Shown piece by piece: positions 17,914-25,517 of a DNA stretch of 64,000 bases. The notes beneath the pieces were generated by a model. That model worked only from the letters and a program-made list of their open reading frames with translations, was not told the origin of the DNA and searched no databases. Position numbers and translations under genes: made by a program. The number at the start of each line of letters is the position of its first letter. The stretch's first letter is position 1. Source of the stretch: Massilia sp. 9I (GTDB lineage: Bacteria; Pseudomonadota; Gammaproteobacteria; Burkholderiales; Burkholderiaceae_D); contig NZ_LR733275.1 in NCBI RefSeq assembly GCF_902506415.1, forward strand, positions 4,001,856-4,065,855. The letters run 5' to 3'.

Positions 17914-18629
17914 CGTGCGCCCCGCATGTCGGCTGCCAGGGCCGGCAGCTTGCGCACCAGCTCCTTGGCCATGATGCCGGAAAAGCGTTGCGAGCCTTCC
18001 GGGCCAAGGTGGGTGTAGTCGAAATTGGAGCCGGTGCGCGCCATCTTGTCCGCTTCCTTCGGGCCCATCGCCTGCACCGCCGCCAGCGACTGCGCGTTCA
18101 GGTCGACCAGCGGCGTCTTCGTGTCGCGTGCGATCGAGCGCACCGTGCCGGCCCAGGGCGCCAGGTCGTTGTGCACATAGCCGTCCTTGAAGCTGCGGCG
18201 GGTGAGCGGCGTCACCAGCACCGGCACCCCGCCGGCTTCGCGCGCCTCGTCGACATAGCGCTTCATGTTGACGGGGAATTCGGTGGCGTAGTCGGTCGAG
18301 CGCCCCGGCTTGCCAGGCTGGTCGTTGTGGCCGAACTGGATCAAGACATAGGTCTTGCGGAAGCCCGCGCCATCGCGCAGCAGTCCCATCACCTCGTCCC
18401 AGCGGCCTTCGGCGCGGAAGCTCTTCGAACTGCGGCCGCCGCGCGCCAGGTTCACGCAGCTTGTCTCCGGTGTAAAGCGCGCGCACAGCGCGTCGCCGTA
18501 GCCGGTGGTACTGGCCATGGTCGAATCGCCCACAAGGATCACGCGGTCGGGCAGGGCGGGAGCGGCATAGGCATGGGCGGCAAAGAGCAGAGGGATGAGG
18601 CAGGAAAGGGAACGGAACGGACGAGGCAT
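17910..18629 (-). CDS. Rhamnogalacturonan acetylesterase-like SGNH hydrolase (CE12)
   Basis: A 239-residue exported hydrolase. A signal peptide ends near AHAYA (residue 22). The block I serine is in VGDSTMAS, the block III asparagine in FGHNDQPGK, and the Asp-His pair in DYTHLGPEG near the C terminus, the pattern of RhgT/YesT-type CE12 enzymes that deacetylate rhamnogalacturonan. I chose the ATG at 18629 because AGGAG lies eight bases upstream and the signal peptide begins there. A longer in-frame start at 18758 would put the promoter inside the gene. It is the first gene of an operon with the lyase-methylesterase fusion, joined by an ATGA overlap. Confidence 0.9.
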   Translation of the reverse strand: MPRPFRSLSCLIPLLFAAHAYAAPALPDRVILVGDSTMASTTGYGDALCARFTPETSCVNLARGGRSSKSFRAEGRWDEVMGLLRDGAGFRKTYVLIQFGHNDQPGKPGRSTDYATEFPVNMKRYVDEAREAGGVPVLVTPLTRRSFKDGYVHNDLAPWAGTVRSIARDTKTPLVDLNAQSLAAVQAMGPKEADKMARTGSNFDYTHLGPEGSQRFSGIMAKELVRKLPALAADMRGAR

Positions 18630-18652
18630 GGGCAGGCTCCTAAAGGATCGTC

Positions 18653-18694
18653 CGATTCTATTTTGGCCTGACCAATTTATCAAGCGGTCAGGCC
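18653..18694 (-). promoter_or_regulatory. Acetylesterase/lyase operon promoter with FadR-type operator
   Basis: On the minus strand, -35 TTGATA, a 17-base spacer and -10 TAGAAT, with the start codon 25 bases further on. The spacer is the operator: AATTGG-TCAGG-CCAAAA, with a GGTCAGGCC core. The reverse complement of this nine-base core recurs perfectly 12 bases upstream (18686-18694), giving a larger dyad. The -10 and operator half match the receptor promoter at 12092-12112 at 19 of 21 bases. Repression by FadR-type protein binding between -35 and -10 is expected. Confidence 0.65.
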
Positions 18695-18730
18695 GGGCGG
18701 AGAGTGTCGTGCCAAAAAGACAGAATAAAG

Positions 18731-18776
18731 AGACGTCTTGTCGTAAGACGTCAGACATCTTGTCTTGATATATAAT
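18731..18776 (+). promoter_or_regulatory. FadR 2 promoter with tandem direct repeat
   Basis: A consensus -10 TATAAT lies at 18771-18776. Upstream, AGACGTCTTGTCGT (18731-18744) is repeated as AGACATCTTGTCTT (18753-18766), 12 of 14 bases identical and 22 bp apart, or two helical turns. The first copy also lies in an 8-bp perfect dyad, GACGTCTT-N5-AAGACGTC (18732-18752). The -35 is poor, and the repeats cover its place. They are probably regulator sites for the FadR 2 gene. Confidence 0.5.
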
Positions 18777-18808
18777 CGTCTTATCCCTCTCTCAACCTTC
18801 AAAATCCC

Positions 18809-19540
18809 ATGGTCCCCATCCAGCGCAAACCCCGCAATCTTGCTCAGGGCGTCGTCGAGCAGATCGGCAGCAGCATTCGCCAGGGGCTGCTCAAGCCGGG
18901 CGACAAGCTGCCGACCGAATCGTCGATGATGGCGCAGCACGGCGTCAGCCGCACCGTCGTGCGCGAGGCGATCTCGCACCTGCAGGCCTCCGGCCTGGTG
19001 CAGACGCGCCACGGCATCGGCACCTTCGTGCTGGAGCCGGCGCCTAGTTCAGGCCTGGGCATCGATGCCGAGAGCATCCTGACCCTGCGCGACGTGCTGT
19101 CGATCCTGGAGTTGCGCATCGGTGTCGAGACCGAAACCGCTGGTCTGGCCGCCGTGCGCCGCAGCGATGAGCAGGTGCGCGAGCTGGGCGCGGCCCTGGC
19201 CGAAATGCATGCGGCGATGGCGGAAGGGCGCCCGGCGGCCGACGCCGACAAGCGCTTCCACCTCCTGATCGCGCAGGCCACCGGCAACCGCTATTTCGCC
19301 GACATCCTGGCCCAGCTGGGCAACGCGATCATTCCGCGTGCGCGCCTGAACACGGTGGAGCTGGAACAGGACAAACCCGCCAATTTCAACGAGCGCGTCA
19401 GCCGCGAGCATGACGACATCTACCGGGCCATCGAGCGCCGCGATCCCGAGGCCGCGCGCGCGGCCATGCGCACCCACCTGTCCAACAGCCGCGAACGGCT
19501 GGTGCAGGCGCAGCAGCGCATCGAATCAATGGTCGCTTAA
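18809..19540 (+). CDS. FadR-subfamily GntR regulator 2 (galacturonate operon)
   Basis: A 243-residue regulator. The GntR winged helix-turn-helix spans about residues 8-78 (LAQGVVEQIGSSIRQGLLKPGDKLPTES is its first part, then VSRTVVREAISHLQ and the HGIGTFV wing). The FCD effector domain spans about 90-235, with the FHLLIAQATGN and EHDDIYRAIERRD segments carrying likely metal-binding residues. It precedes the kdgD operon on the same strand by about 100 bases, which marks it as the local uronate/keto-acid sensor. A dyad over the kdgD promoter (19577-19600) is its probable target. It is a different subgroup from FadR 1. Confidence 0.92.
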   Translation: MVPIQRKPRNLAQGVVEQIGSSIRQGLLKPGDKLPTESSMMAQHGVSRTVVREAISHLQASGLVQTRHGIGTFVLEPAPSSGLGIDAESILTLRDVLSILELRIGVETETAGLAAVRRSDEQVRELGAALAEMHAAMAEGRPAADADKRFHLLIAQATGNRYFADILAQLGNAIIPRARLNTVELEQDKPANFNERVSREHDDIYRAIERRDPEAARAAMRTHLSNSRERLVQAQQRIESMVA

Positions 19541-19559
19541 AAAACTTCGCACATTTCGC

Positions 19560-19600
19560 TTGCGAGGTCATCACTTAGGTTGTACGATGACATACAACTT
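19560..19600 (+). promoter_or_regulatory. kdgD operon promoter and operator
   Basis: The -35 is TTGCGA (19560-19565), the spacer 17 bases, and the -10 TACGAT (19583-19588). A dyad, AGGTTGTA-N8-TACAACTT (seven of eight arm positions paired), spans 19577-19600 and covers the -10. This fits repression of kdgD and following genes by the adjacent FadR 2 protein, released by a sugar-acid ligand. Confidence 0.5.
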
Positions 19601-19638
19601 AACGCAGCAACCCCATCACTTGTCCTGGAGACCCTGTA

Positions 19639-20556
19639 ATGCAACCGCTCGAACTACAAAAAGTCCTGTCGCACGGCCTGCTGTCCTTCCCGATCACCGA
19701 CTTCACCGCCGAACTCGACTTCGATAAAGTCGGCTACCAGAAGCGCCTCGAATGGCTGGCGCCGTACGGCGCGACCGCGCTGTTCGCCGCCGGCGGCACC
19801 GGTGAATACTTCTCGCTGCACGGCGATGAATACAGCCAGATCGTCAAGACCGCGGTCGACACCTGCGCCGGCACCGGCGTCGCGATCCTGGCAGGCTGCG
19901 GCGGCCCGACCCGCGCGGCCATCGCCCACGCACAGGAAGCCGAGCGCCAGGGCGCGCAGGGCCTGCTGCTGCTGCCGCATTACCTGACCGAATCGAACCA
20001 GGATGGCCTGATTGCCCACGTTGAAGCGGTGTGCCGCTCCGTGAAGATCGGCGTCGTGGTCTACAACCGCGCCGCCTGCCGCCTGACCCCGGAGTCGCTG
20101 GCCAAGCTGGCCGACCGCAACCCGAACCTGATCGGCTTCAAGGACGGCATCGGCGACATCGAACTGATGGTCTCGATCTACCGCAAGATGGGCGACCGCT
20201 TCAGCTACCTGGGCGGCCTGCCGACCGCTGAAGTCTACGCCGGCGCCTACAAGGCACTGGGCACCCCGGTGTACTCGTCGGCCGTGTTCAACTTCGTGCC
20301 GCAGCTGGCGATGGACTTCTACAACGCCACCGCTGCGGGCGACACCGACACCACCAACCGCCTGATCGACGATTTCTTCCTGCCATACCTGGACATCCGC
20401 AACCGCAAGGGCGGCTACGCCGTCAGCATCGTCAAGGCCGGCGCCCGCCTGGTCGGCCACGGCGCAGGTCCAGTGCGTCCTCCGCTGACCGACCTGACCG
20501 CGGAAGAAGACCAGATGCTGCTGGACCTGATCAAGAAACAAAAGAACCCGGTGTAA
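19639..20556 (+). CDS. kdgD: 5-dehydro-4-deoxyglucarate dehydratase KdgD
   Basis: A 305-residue class I aldolase-fold enzyme of the DHDPS family. It decarboxylates and dehydrates 5-dehydro-4-deoxy-D-glucarate to 2,5-dioxopentanoate. The Schiff-base lysine is Lys168 in GFKDGIGD, and the family tyrosine is in GVVVYNRA. The GGTGEYFS segment near the N terminus and the length match KdgD rather than DapA. CTGGAGA lies about ten bases before the ATG. The next gene encodes the enzyme for its product, a standard pairing in the oxidative galacturonate/glucarate pathway, and the stop and next start are three bases apart. Cytoplasmic. Confidence 0.95.
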   Translation: MQPLELQKVLSHGLLSFPITDFTAELDFDKVGYQKRLEWLAPYGATALFAAGGTGEYFSLHGDEYSQIVKTAVDTCAGTGVAILAGCGGPTRAAIAHAQEAERQGAQGLLLLPHYLTESNQDGLIAHVEAVCRSVKIGVVVYNRAACRLTPESLAKLADRNPNLIGFKDGIGDIELMVSIYRKMGDRFSYLGGLPTAEVYAGAYKALGTPVYSSAVFNFVPQLAMDFYNATAAGDTDTTNRLIDDFFLPYLDIRNRKGGYAVSIVKAGARLVGHGAGPVRPPLTDLTAEEDQMLLDLIKKQKNPV

Positions 20557-20559
20557 GCC

Positions 20560-22140
20560 ATGACGATTACTGGTGAAATGATCATCGGCAGCCAGCTGGT
20601 CCGCGGTACCGCGGGCGAGCAGCGCGCCTACAATCCATCCACCCGCGCCGAATTCGAACCTGGCTTTGGCCAGGCCAGCGGCGCCGACGTGGAACGTGCC
20701 TGCGAACTCGCAGCCCAAGCCTTCGACCCGTACCGCGCACTGCCGCTCGAGCAGCGCGCCCGCTTCCTGGAAGCGGTGGCGGAACAGATCCTGGCCATCG
20801 GTTCGGAACTGATCGAACGCGCCCAGCAGGAAACCGGCCTGCCGCAAGCCCGCCTGGAAGGCGAACGTATGCGCACCGTGACCCAGCTGCGCCTGTTCGC
20901 CAAGGTGGTGCGCGACGGCCGCTTCCTCGGCGCGACCATCGACAGCGCGCTGCCGGAACGTACGCCGCCGCGTCCCGACCTGCGCCTGGCCAAGATCGGC
21001 CTCGGCCCGGTCGTGGTCTTCGGCGCCAGTAACTTCCCGCTGGCCTTCTCGGTCGCGGGCGGCGACACCGCATCGGCCCTGGCCGCCGGCTGCCCGGTCA
21101 TCGTGAAAGCCCACGGCGCCCACCTCGGCACCTCGGAACTGGTCGGCCGCGCCGTCCAGCGCGCCGCGCAGGAGTCCGGCCTGCCGGAAGGCGTGTTCTC
21201 GATGCTGTTCGGCGACGGCCGCACCATCGGCCAGCAACTGGTCAGCCACCCGGCCATCAAGGCGGTCGGCTTCACCGGTTCGCGTGGCGGCGGCACTGCG
21301 CTGATGCGTACTGCTGCTTCGCGTCCGGAACCGATCCCGGTCTACGCCGAGATGAGCAGCGTGAACCCGGTGTTCCTGCTCCCCAAGGCGCTGGAAGAGG
21401 GTGGCGCTGCCCTGGCGAACGGCTTCGTCGATTCGCTGACGCTGGGCGTCGGCCAGTTCTGCACCAACCCGGGCCTGGTGTTCGCGGTCAAGGGCGCGGC
21501 ACTGGACGCGTTCACCGCCGCGGCGACTGCCGCGCTGGCGAGCAAGGGCGCCGGCACTATGCTGACCGCCGGCATCCATGACGCCTACAACAGCGGCATC
21601 GCACGCTTCGGCGCGGCGCAGGGCCTGCGCCTGGTCGCCCAAGGCAGCACCGAGGGCGTCGGCTGCGCCGCCCAGGCCGCTCTGTACGAGGTCGATGCAC
21701 TGGACTTCTTCTCGAATCCGGAGCTGCAGGACGAGATCTTCGGCCCAGCCGCCCTGGTGGTGCGCTTCGACAGCGAAGAACAGATGCTGCAGGCTGCCGA
21801 AAAGCTGCATGGCCAGCTGACCGCCACGGTGCACGCCAAACCGGCGGACCATGCGCTGGCGGCCAGGCTGCTGCCGGTCCTGGAGCGCAAGGTCGGCCGT
21901 GTGCTGTTCAACGGCTTCCCGACCGGCGTCGAGGTGTCGCATGCGATGGTCCACGGCGGCCCATTCCCGGCCACCAGCGACAGCCGCACCACCTCGGTGG
22001 GCGCGACCGCGATCGACCGCTTCCTGCGGCCTGTGTGCTACCAGAACCTGCCGGCCGATCTGCTGCCGGAGGCGCTGCGCGACGACAATCCACTCGGCCT
22101 GGCACGCGTGCTGGACGGGGACCTGAAAGTCGCGGTGTAA
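20560..22140 (+). CDS. Alpha-ketoglutaric semialdehyde (2,5-dioxovalerate) dehydrogenase
   Basis: A 526-residue aldehyde dehydrogenase of the KGSADH III type found with KdgD. It oxidises 2,5-dioxopentanoate to 2-oxoglutarate with NAD(P). Visible parts are the cofactor loop GFTGSRGGG, the general base in [11 protein letters not shown], and the nucleophile Cys301 in [11 protein letters not shown]. Length and the N-terminal [13 protein letters not shown] style fit this subgroup. It is the second gene of the kdgD operon and feeds the TCA cycle. A clear intrinsic terminator follows at 22147, so the transporter and lactonase may be read at a lower level or from another promoter. Confidence 0.95.
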   Translation: MTITGEMIIGSQLVRGTAGEQRAYNPSTRAEFEPGFGQASGADVERACELAAQAFDPYRALPLEQRARFLEAVAEQILAIGSELIERAQQETGLPQARLEGERMRTVTQLRLFAKVVRDGRFLGATIDSALPERTPPRPDLRLAKIGLGPVVVFGASNFPLAFSVAGGDTASALAAGCPVIVKAHGAHLGTSELVGRAVQRAAQESGLPEGVFSMLFGDGRTIGQQLVSHPAIKAVGFTGSRGGGTALMRTAASRPEPIPVYAEMSSVNPVFLLPKALEEGGAALANGFVDSLTLGVGQFCTNPGLVFAVKGAALDAFTAAATAALASKGAGTMLTAGIHDAYNSGIARFGAAQGLRLVAQGSTEGVGCAAQAALYEVDALDFFSNPELQDEIFGPAALVVRFDSEEQMLQAAEKLHGQLTATVHAKPADHALAARLLPVLERKVGRVLFNGFPTGVEVSHAMVHGGPFPATSDSRTTSVGATAIDRFLRPVCYQNLPADLLPEALRDDNPLGLARVLDGDLKVAV

Positions 22141-22146
22141 TACCCG

Positions 22147-22204
22147 GGGGCGCCAAGGCGCCCCTTTTGATGATCGAAGCACCAGCCGGCGGAGACACCG
22201 GCTG
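22147..22204 (+). terminator. Intrinsic terminator plus second hairpin inside the galacturonate operon
   Basis: The stem GGGGCGCC-AA-GGCGCCCC (22147-22164) is followed by TTTT (22165-22168), seven bases past the dehydrogenase stop. A second hairpin, CAGCCGG-N8-CCGGCTG (22183-22204), follows before the transporter. Partial termination here would reduce or separate expression of the downstream transporter and lactonase genes. Confidence 0.7.
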
Positions 22205-22230
22205 TTTCACTTGAAAAGAACTGATCAATC

Positions 22231-23640
22231 ATGAATCAGCAAGTCTTGAGCCGAAGCCTTGATAAGACCCCGGAGCTGGCCTCCACGGTCGGCAAGTACC
22301 GCTGGACCATCTGCGGTCTGCTGTTCTTCGCCACCACCATCAACTACCTCGACCGCCAGGTCCTGAGCCTGCTGGCTCCCTTGCTCACCAAGGAATTCGG
22401 CTGGTCGAACACCGACTACGCCAACATCACGGCAACCTTCCAATTCGTGTACGCGATCTCGATGCTGTTCGCCGGCCGCGTGATCGACCGCCTCGGCACC
22501 AAGCGCGCCTTCGTCCTCGCCATCGTGGTGTGGTCGATCGGCGCCATCGCACACGCTTATGCGATTGGCATCGGCACCGCCGCCAACAGCCTGTTCACCA
22601 CCCTCGGCCTGGCCGCCGTGCCGGTCTCGATCATCGGCTTCATGGTCGGCCGCGCGGTGCTGGCGATCGGCGAGGCGGGCAACTTCCCGGCCGCGATCAA
22701 GGCCACCGCGGAATACTTCCCGAAGCGCGAGCGTTCCTTCGCCACCGGCATCTTCAACTCGGGCGCCAACGTCGGCGCGATCCTGGCTCCCTTGACCGTG
22801 CCGCTGATCGCCGAGTACTGGGGCTGGCAGGCCGCCTTCATCGCGGTCGGCGCGATCGGCTTCTTCTGGATGGGCCTTTGGCTGTGGCTGTACGACACGC
22901 CGGAACGCCAGAAGCGCCTCTCCGCAGGCGAACTCGCCTACATCAACAGCGACAGCACCCCGGTGGAAGCCGCTCCCGTCGCTGCGGACAAGCCGAAGGC
23001 CTCGTGGTTCAAGCTGCTCGGCTACCGCCAGACCTGGGCCTTCACCTTCGGTAAGTTCATGACCGACGGCGTGTGGTGGTTCTTCCTGTTCTGGCTGCCG
23101 AAGTACATGTCCTCGCAATACGGCCTGACCGGTCCGGAAATGGTGGTCCCGCTGGCAGTCCTGTACAGCATGACCATGGTGGGATCGATCGGCGGCGGCT
23201 GGCTGCCGACCTGGTTCATCGACCGCGGCGCCAGCATCTACCAGGGCCGCATGCGCGCCATGTTCACCATCGCCCTGTTCCCGCTGGTGGTCCTGGCCGC
23301 GCAGCCGCTCGGCACCATGGGCTACTGGTTCCCGGTGATCCTGATCGGTATCGGCGCCTCGGCCCACCAGGCCTGGTCGGCCAACCTGTTCACCACCGTG
23401 TCCGACATGTTCCCGAAACACAGCGTCGGATCCGTCGTCGGCATCGGCGGCATGGCCGGCGGCCTGGGCGGCGTCCTGATCACCAAGCTGGGCGGCTGGC
23501 TGTTCGACTACTACGGCGCCCAGGGCCACCTGGAAACCGGCTACATGATCATGTTCTCGATCTGCGCGCTGGCCTACCTGGTCGCGTGGCTGGTGATGAA
23601 GGCCCTGGTGCCGGCACACCGCGAGATCACCGACCTGTGA
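22231..23640 (+). CDS. MFS transporter, ACS family, probable hexuronate/sugar-acid importer
   Basis: A 469-residue, 12-helix major facilitator with the anion:cation symporter signature NYLDRQVLSLLAPLL in helix 1 and a central cytoplasmic loop near residues 230-260. ExuT and GudP, which import galacturonate or glucarate with protons, belong to this family, and the neighbours make galacturonate the leading candidate. It sits downstream of the terminator at 22147 and has only a weak ribosome-binding site. Its stop codon overlaps the lactonase start (TGATG), so those two are translationally coupled. Substrate is inferred from context. Confidence 0.88.
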   Translation: MNQQVLSRSLDKTPELASTVGKYRWTICGLLFFATTINYLDRQVLSLLAPLLTKEFGWSNTDYANITATFQFVYAISMLFAGRVIDRLGTKRAFVLAIVVWSIGAIAHAYAIGIGTAANSLFTTLGLAAVPVSIIGFMVGRAVLAIGEAGNFPAAIKATAEYFPKRERSFATGIFNSGANVGAILAPLTVPLIAEYWGWQAAFIAVGAIGFFWMGLWLWLYDTPERQKRLSAGELAYINSDSTPVEAAPVAADKPKASWFKLLGYRQTWAFTFGKFMTDGVWWFFLFWLPKYMSSQYGLTGPEMVVPLAVLYSMTMVGSIGGGWLPTWFIDRGASIYQGRMRAMFTIALFPLVVLAAQPLGTMGYWFPVILIGIGASAHQAWSANLFTTVSDMFPKHSVGSVVGIGGMAGGLGGVLITKLGGWLFDYYGAQGHLETGYMIMFSICALAYLVAWLVMKALVPAHREITDL

Positions 23641-24536
23641 TGGCAAGCATGGACATCCAACGCATCGCGGGCGTGCACTGCGCCACTGGTGAAAGCCCGA
23701 CCTGGAACGCGCTCGAACAGGCGTGGTACTGGGTCGACATCCCGGCGCGCCGCGTGTGGCGCCTGGACCACGCCAGCGGCGAAGCGCGCCACTGGGAAGC
23801 GCCGGAGATGGTGGCATGCGTCGCCTGCGCCGACGACGGCAGCCTGGTGGCCGGCGTGGAAACGGGCGTGTTCCGCCTGGACCTTAGTGCGGACGGCAAG
23901 GCGCAAGCCACGCGCCTGGCCGCGCCGCCGCTATCCGAGCTGGGCGAAGGCATGCGCTTTAACGACGGCCGCTGCGATCGCCAGGGCCGTTTCTGGAGCG
24001 GCACCATGTTCATGGACATGGGCGCGGCGCGCGCGGTCGGCGGCCTGTATCGCTACAGCGTCGACGGCGGCCTGCACGGCCCGGTCGTGAGCAGCATGCT
24101 GACGCAGAACGGCCTGGCCTGGTCGCCGGACGGGCGCACCATGTACCTGTCGGATTCCCATCCGCAGCGCCGCATGGTGTGGGCTTTCGACTACGACATC
24201 GAGCAGGGCATCCCGCACACCAAGCGCGTGTTCCTCGATCTGACCGGGCAGAAGGGCCGCCCGGACGGCGCCGCGGTCGATGCCGACGGCTGCTACTGGA
24301 CCTGTGCCAACGACGCCGGCCTGGTGCAGCGCTTCACGCCGGAAGGAAAGCTGGACCGCGAGATCGCACTGCCGATGGCCAAGCCCTCGATGTGCGCCTT
24401 CGGCGGTCCGGCGCTCGACACCTTGCTGGTGACGTCGATCGACCCCGGCGCCGGCGGAGACGCCGGATCGGTCGTGCTGCTGCGTCCGGGCGTGAGCGGC
24501 GTGGCCGAAACGCCCTTCGTGACGGGACGCGCCTGA
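23640..24536 (+). CDS. SMP-30/gluconolactonase-family lactonase (probable aldarolactonase)
   Basis: A 298-residue six-bladed beta-propeller lactonase. The metal ligands of the family can be recognised: Glu in TGESPTW, Asn in RFNDGRCDRQGRFW, Asn in QNGLAWSPDG and Asp in RPDGAAVDADG. The ATG at 23640 overlaps the transporter stop as TGATG. In oxidative galacturonate degradation, uronate dehydrogenase yields a galactaro-lactone that such an enzyme opens to galactarate, so this is the best fit. Gluconolactonase or regucalcin-like activity on another lactone remains possible. It is the last gene of the pectin/galacturonate region. Confidence 0.9.
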   Translation: MASMDIQRIAGVHCATGESPTWNALEQAWYWVDIPARRVWRLDHASGEARHWEAPEMVACVACADDGSLVAGVETGVFRLDLSADGKAQATRLAAPPLSELGEGMRFNDGRCDRQGRFWSGTMFMDMGAARAVGGLYRYSVDGGLHGPVVSSMLTQNGLAWSPDGRTMYLSDSHPQRRMVWAFDYDIEQGIPHTKRVFLDLTGQKGRPDGAAVDADGCYWTCANDAGLVQRFTPEGKLDREIALPMAKPSMCAFGGPALDTLLVTSIDPGAGGDAGSVVLLRPGVSGVAETPFVTGRA

Positions 24537-24596
24537 TTCGACTTTTCGGCCTGCGCACGTTAACCTGTGAGGCTAATGTGTGGAGTGTCGAGCAGA

Positions 24597-25517
24597 ATGC
24601 AGGAACGAAGTGCTACCAAGGGGCCGCTGCCGCCGCTGCCGACCCTGGCGGCGACGCCGGAAGATGCGGCGGCCAAAAAGCTGGCCCAGGAAGAGCGTGA
24701 CGCCGCCGTGCGCGGCGTCGCCTCGATCGCGGCGATGCGCGACGCCGTCAAGGAGCATGCGCGCAGCCTCTCCATTCCCTCCCAGATCCCGCGCTTCAAG
24801 CGCCTGGACGCCGCCGCCTTCGCGGCGCGCGCCATAGAAGGGCTCCCGTTCATCATCACCGGCCTGGTCGGACGCTGGCCCCTGTGCGGCCTGACGCCCG
24901 CGCAGATGCGCGAACGCTACGGCGACCTGCACGTGCGCGCCCGCGTCGGCGACTATATCCGCCAGCCCTTCCGCGCCGACCGCCCGATGCGCGACATGCT
25001 GCTCAGCGAATACCTCGACCTCGAGCCCGAGCGCATCCACGGCGCGGGCGATCCGCCTCCCTACGTGGGCAACCTCGAGCTGCGCGAACTGAACCGCCTG
25101 TGCCATTGGCCGGCCTACTTCCGCAAGATGGGGCCGCCCCGTTTCTGGCTCGGCCCCGTCGGCACCATGACGCCGCTGCATTGCGACTTCGACGACAACA
25201 TCTTCGCCCAGGTCTGGGGTCGCAAGCGCATCTTCCTGGCGCCACCGCACCACGACGAGTATGTGTACGCCAGCGAAGCCAACCCGGTGCTGTTCGGCTC
25301 CCCCTTCGATCCGGAAGCGCCCGATTTCGACGCGTATCCGCTGGCGCGCCAGGCAGCGACGGTGTCCTGCGTGGTCGAACCGGGCGACATGCTCTACGTG
25401 CCGGCCGGCTGGTTCCACCAGGTGCGTGCGCTCGAATTTTCGCTGTCCTCGAACCGCTGGGCGCGCGGCGTGCCGCTGGCCTTGCATGAAGACCACCCGG
25501 TGCGGGTCCGTGCCTAG
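24597..25517 (+). CDS. Cupin_8/JmjC-like Fe(II)/2-oxoglutarate oxygenase
   Basis: A 306-residue protein of the FIH-like cupin_8 family. The iron-binding facial triad is visible as His195 and Asp197 in PLHCDFDDN and His274 in AGWFHQV. The lysine-containing WGRKRIFLAPP strand matches the 2-oxoglutarate-binding region. Such enzymes hydroxylate proteins or small molecules, and the target here is unknown. I prefer the ATG at 24597, but GTG at 24567 or ATG at 24576 would also fit. The N-terminal 50 residues are Ala/Glu-rich helix. It is convergent with the GGDEF-EAL gene, and the two stop codons share one CTAG. Confidence 0.82.
   Translation: MQERSATKGPLPPLPTLAATPEDAAAKKLAQEERDAAVRGVASIAAMRDAVKEHARSLSIPSQIPRFKRLDAAAFAARAIEGLPFIITGLVGRWPLCGLTPAQMRERYGDLHVRARVGDYIRQPFRADRPMRDMLLSEYLDLEPERIHGAGDPPPYVGNLELRELNRLCHWPAYFRKMGPPRFWLGPVGTMTPLHCDFDDNIFAQVWGRKRIFLAPPHHDEYVYASEANPVLFGSPFDPEAPDFDAYPLARQAATVSCVVEPGDMLYVPAGWFHQVRALEFSLSSNRWARGVPLALHEDHPVRVRA

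Noticed and set aside
14758..18486. Reading the lyase-methylesterase as a 1242-residue protein starting at 18486
   Set aside because: The extra N-terminal part is the acetylesterase gene in another frame. A signal peptide starts at the ATG at 17913 in an ATGA overlap.
17910..18758. Longer start of the acetylesterase at 18758
   Set aside because: It would place the promoter and operator inside the gene, while the ATG at 18629 has AGGAG and a signal peptide.
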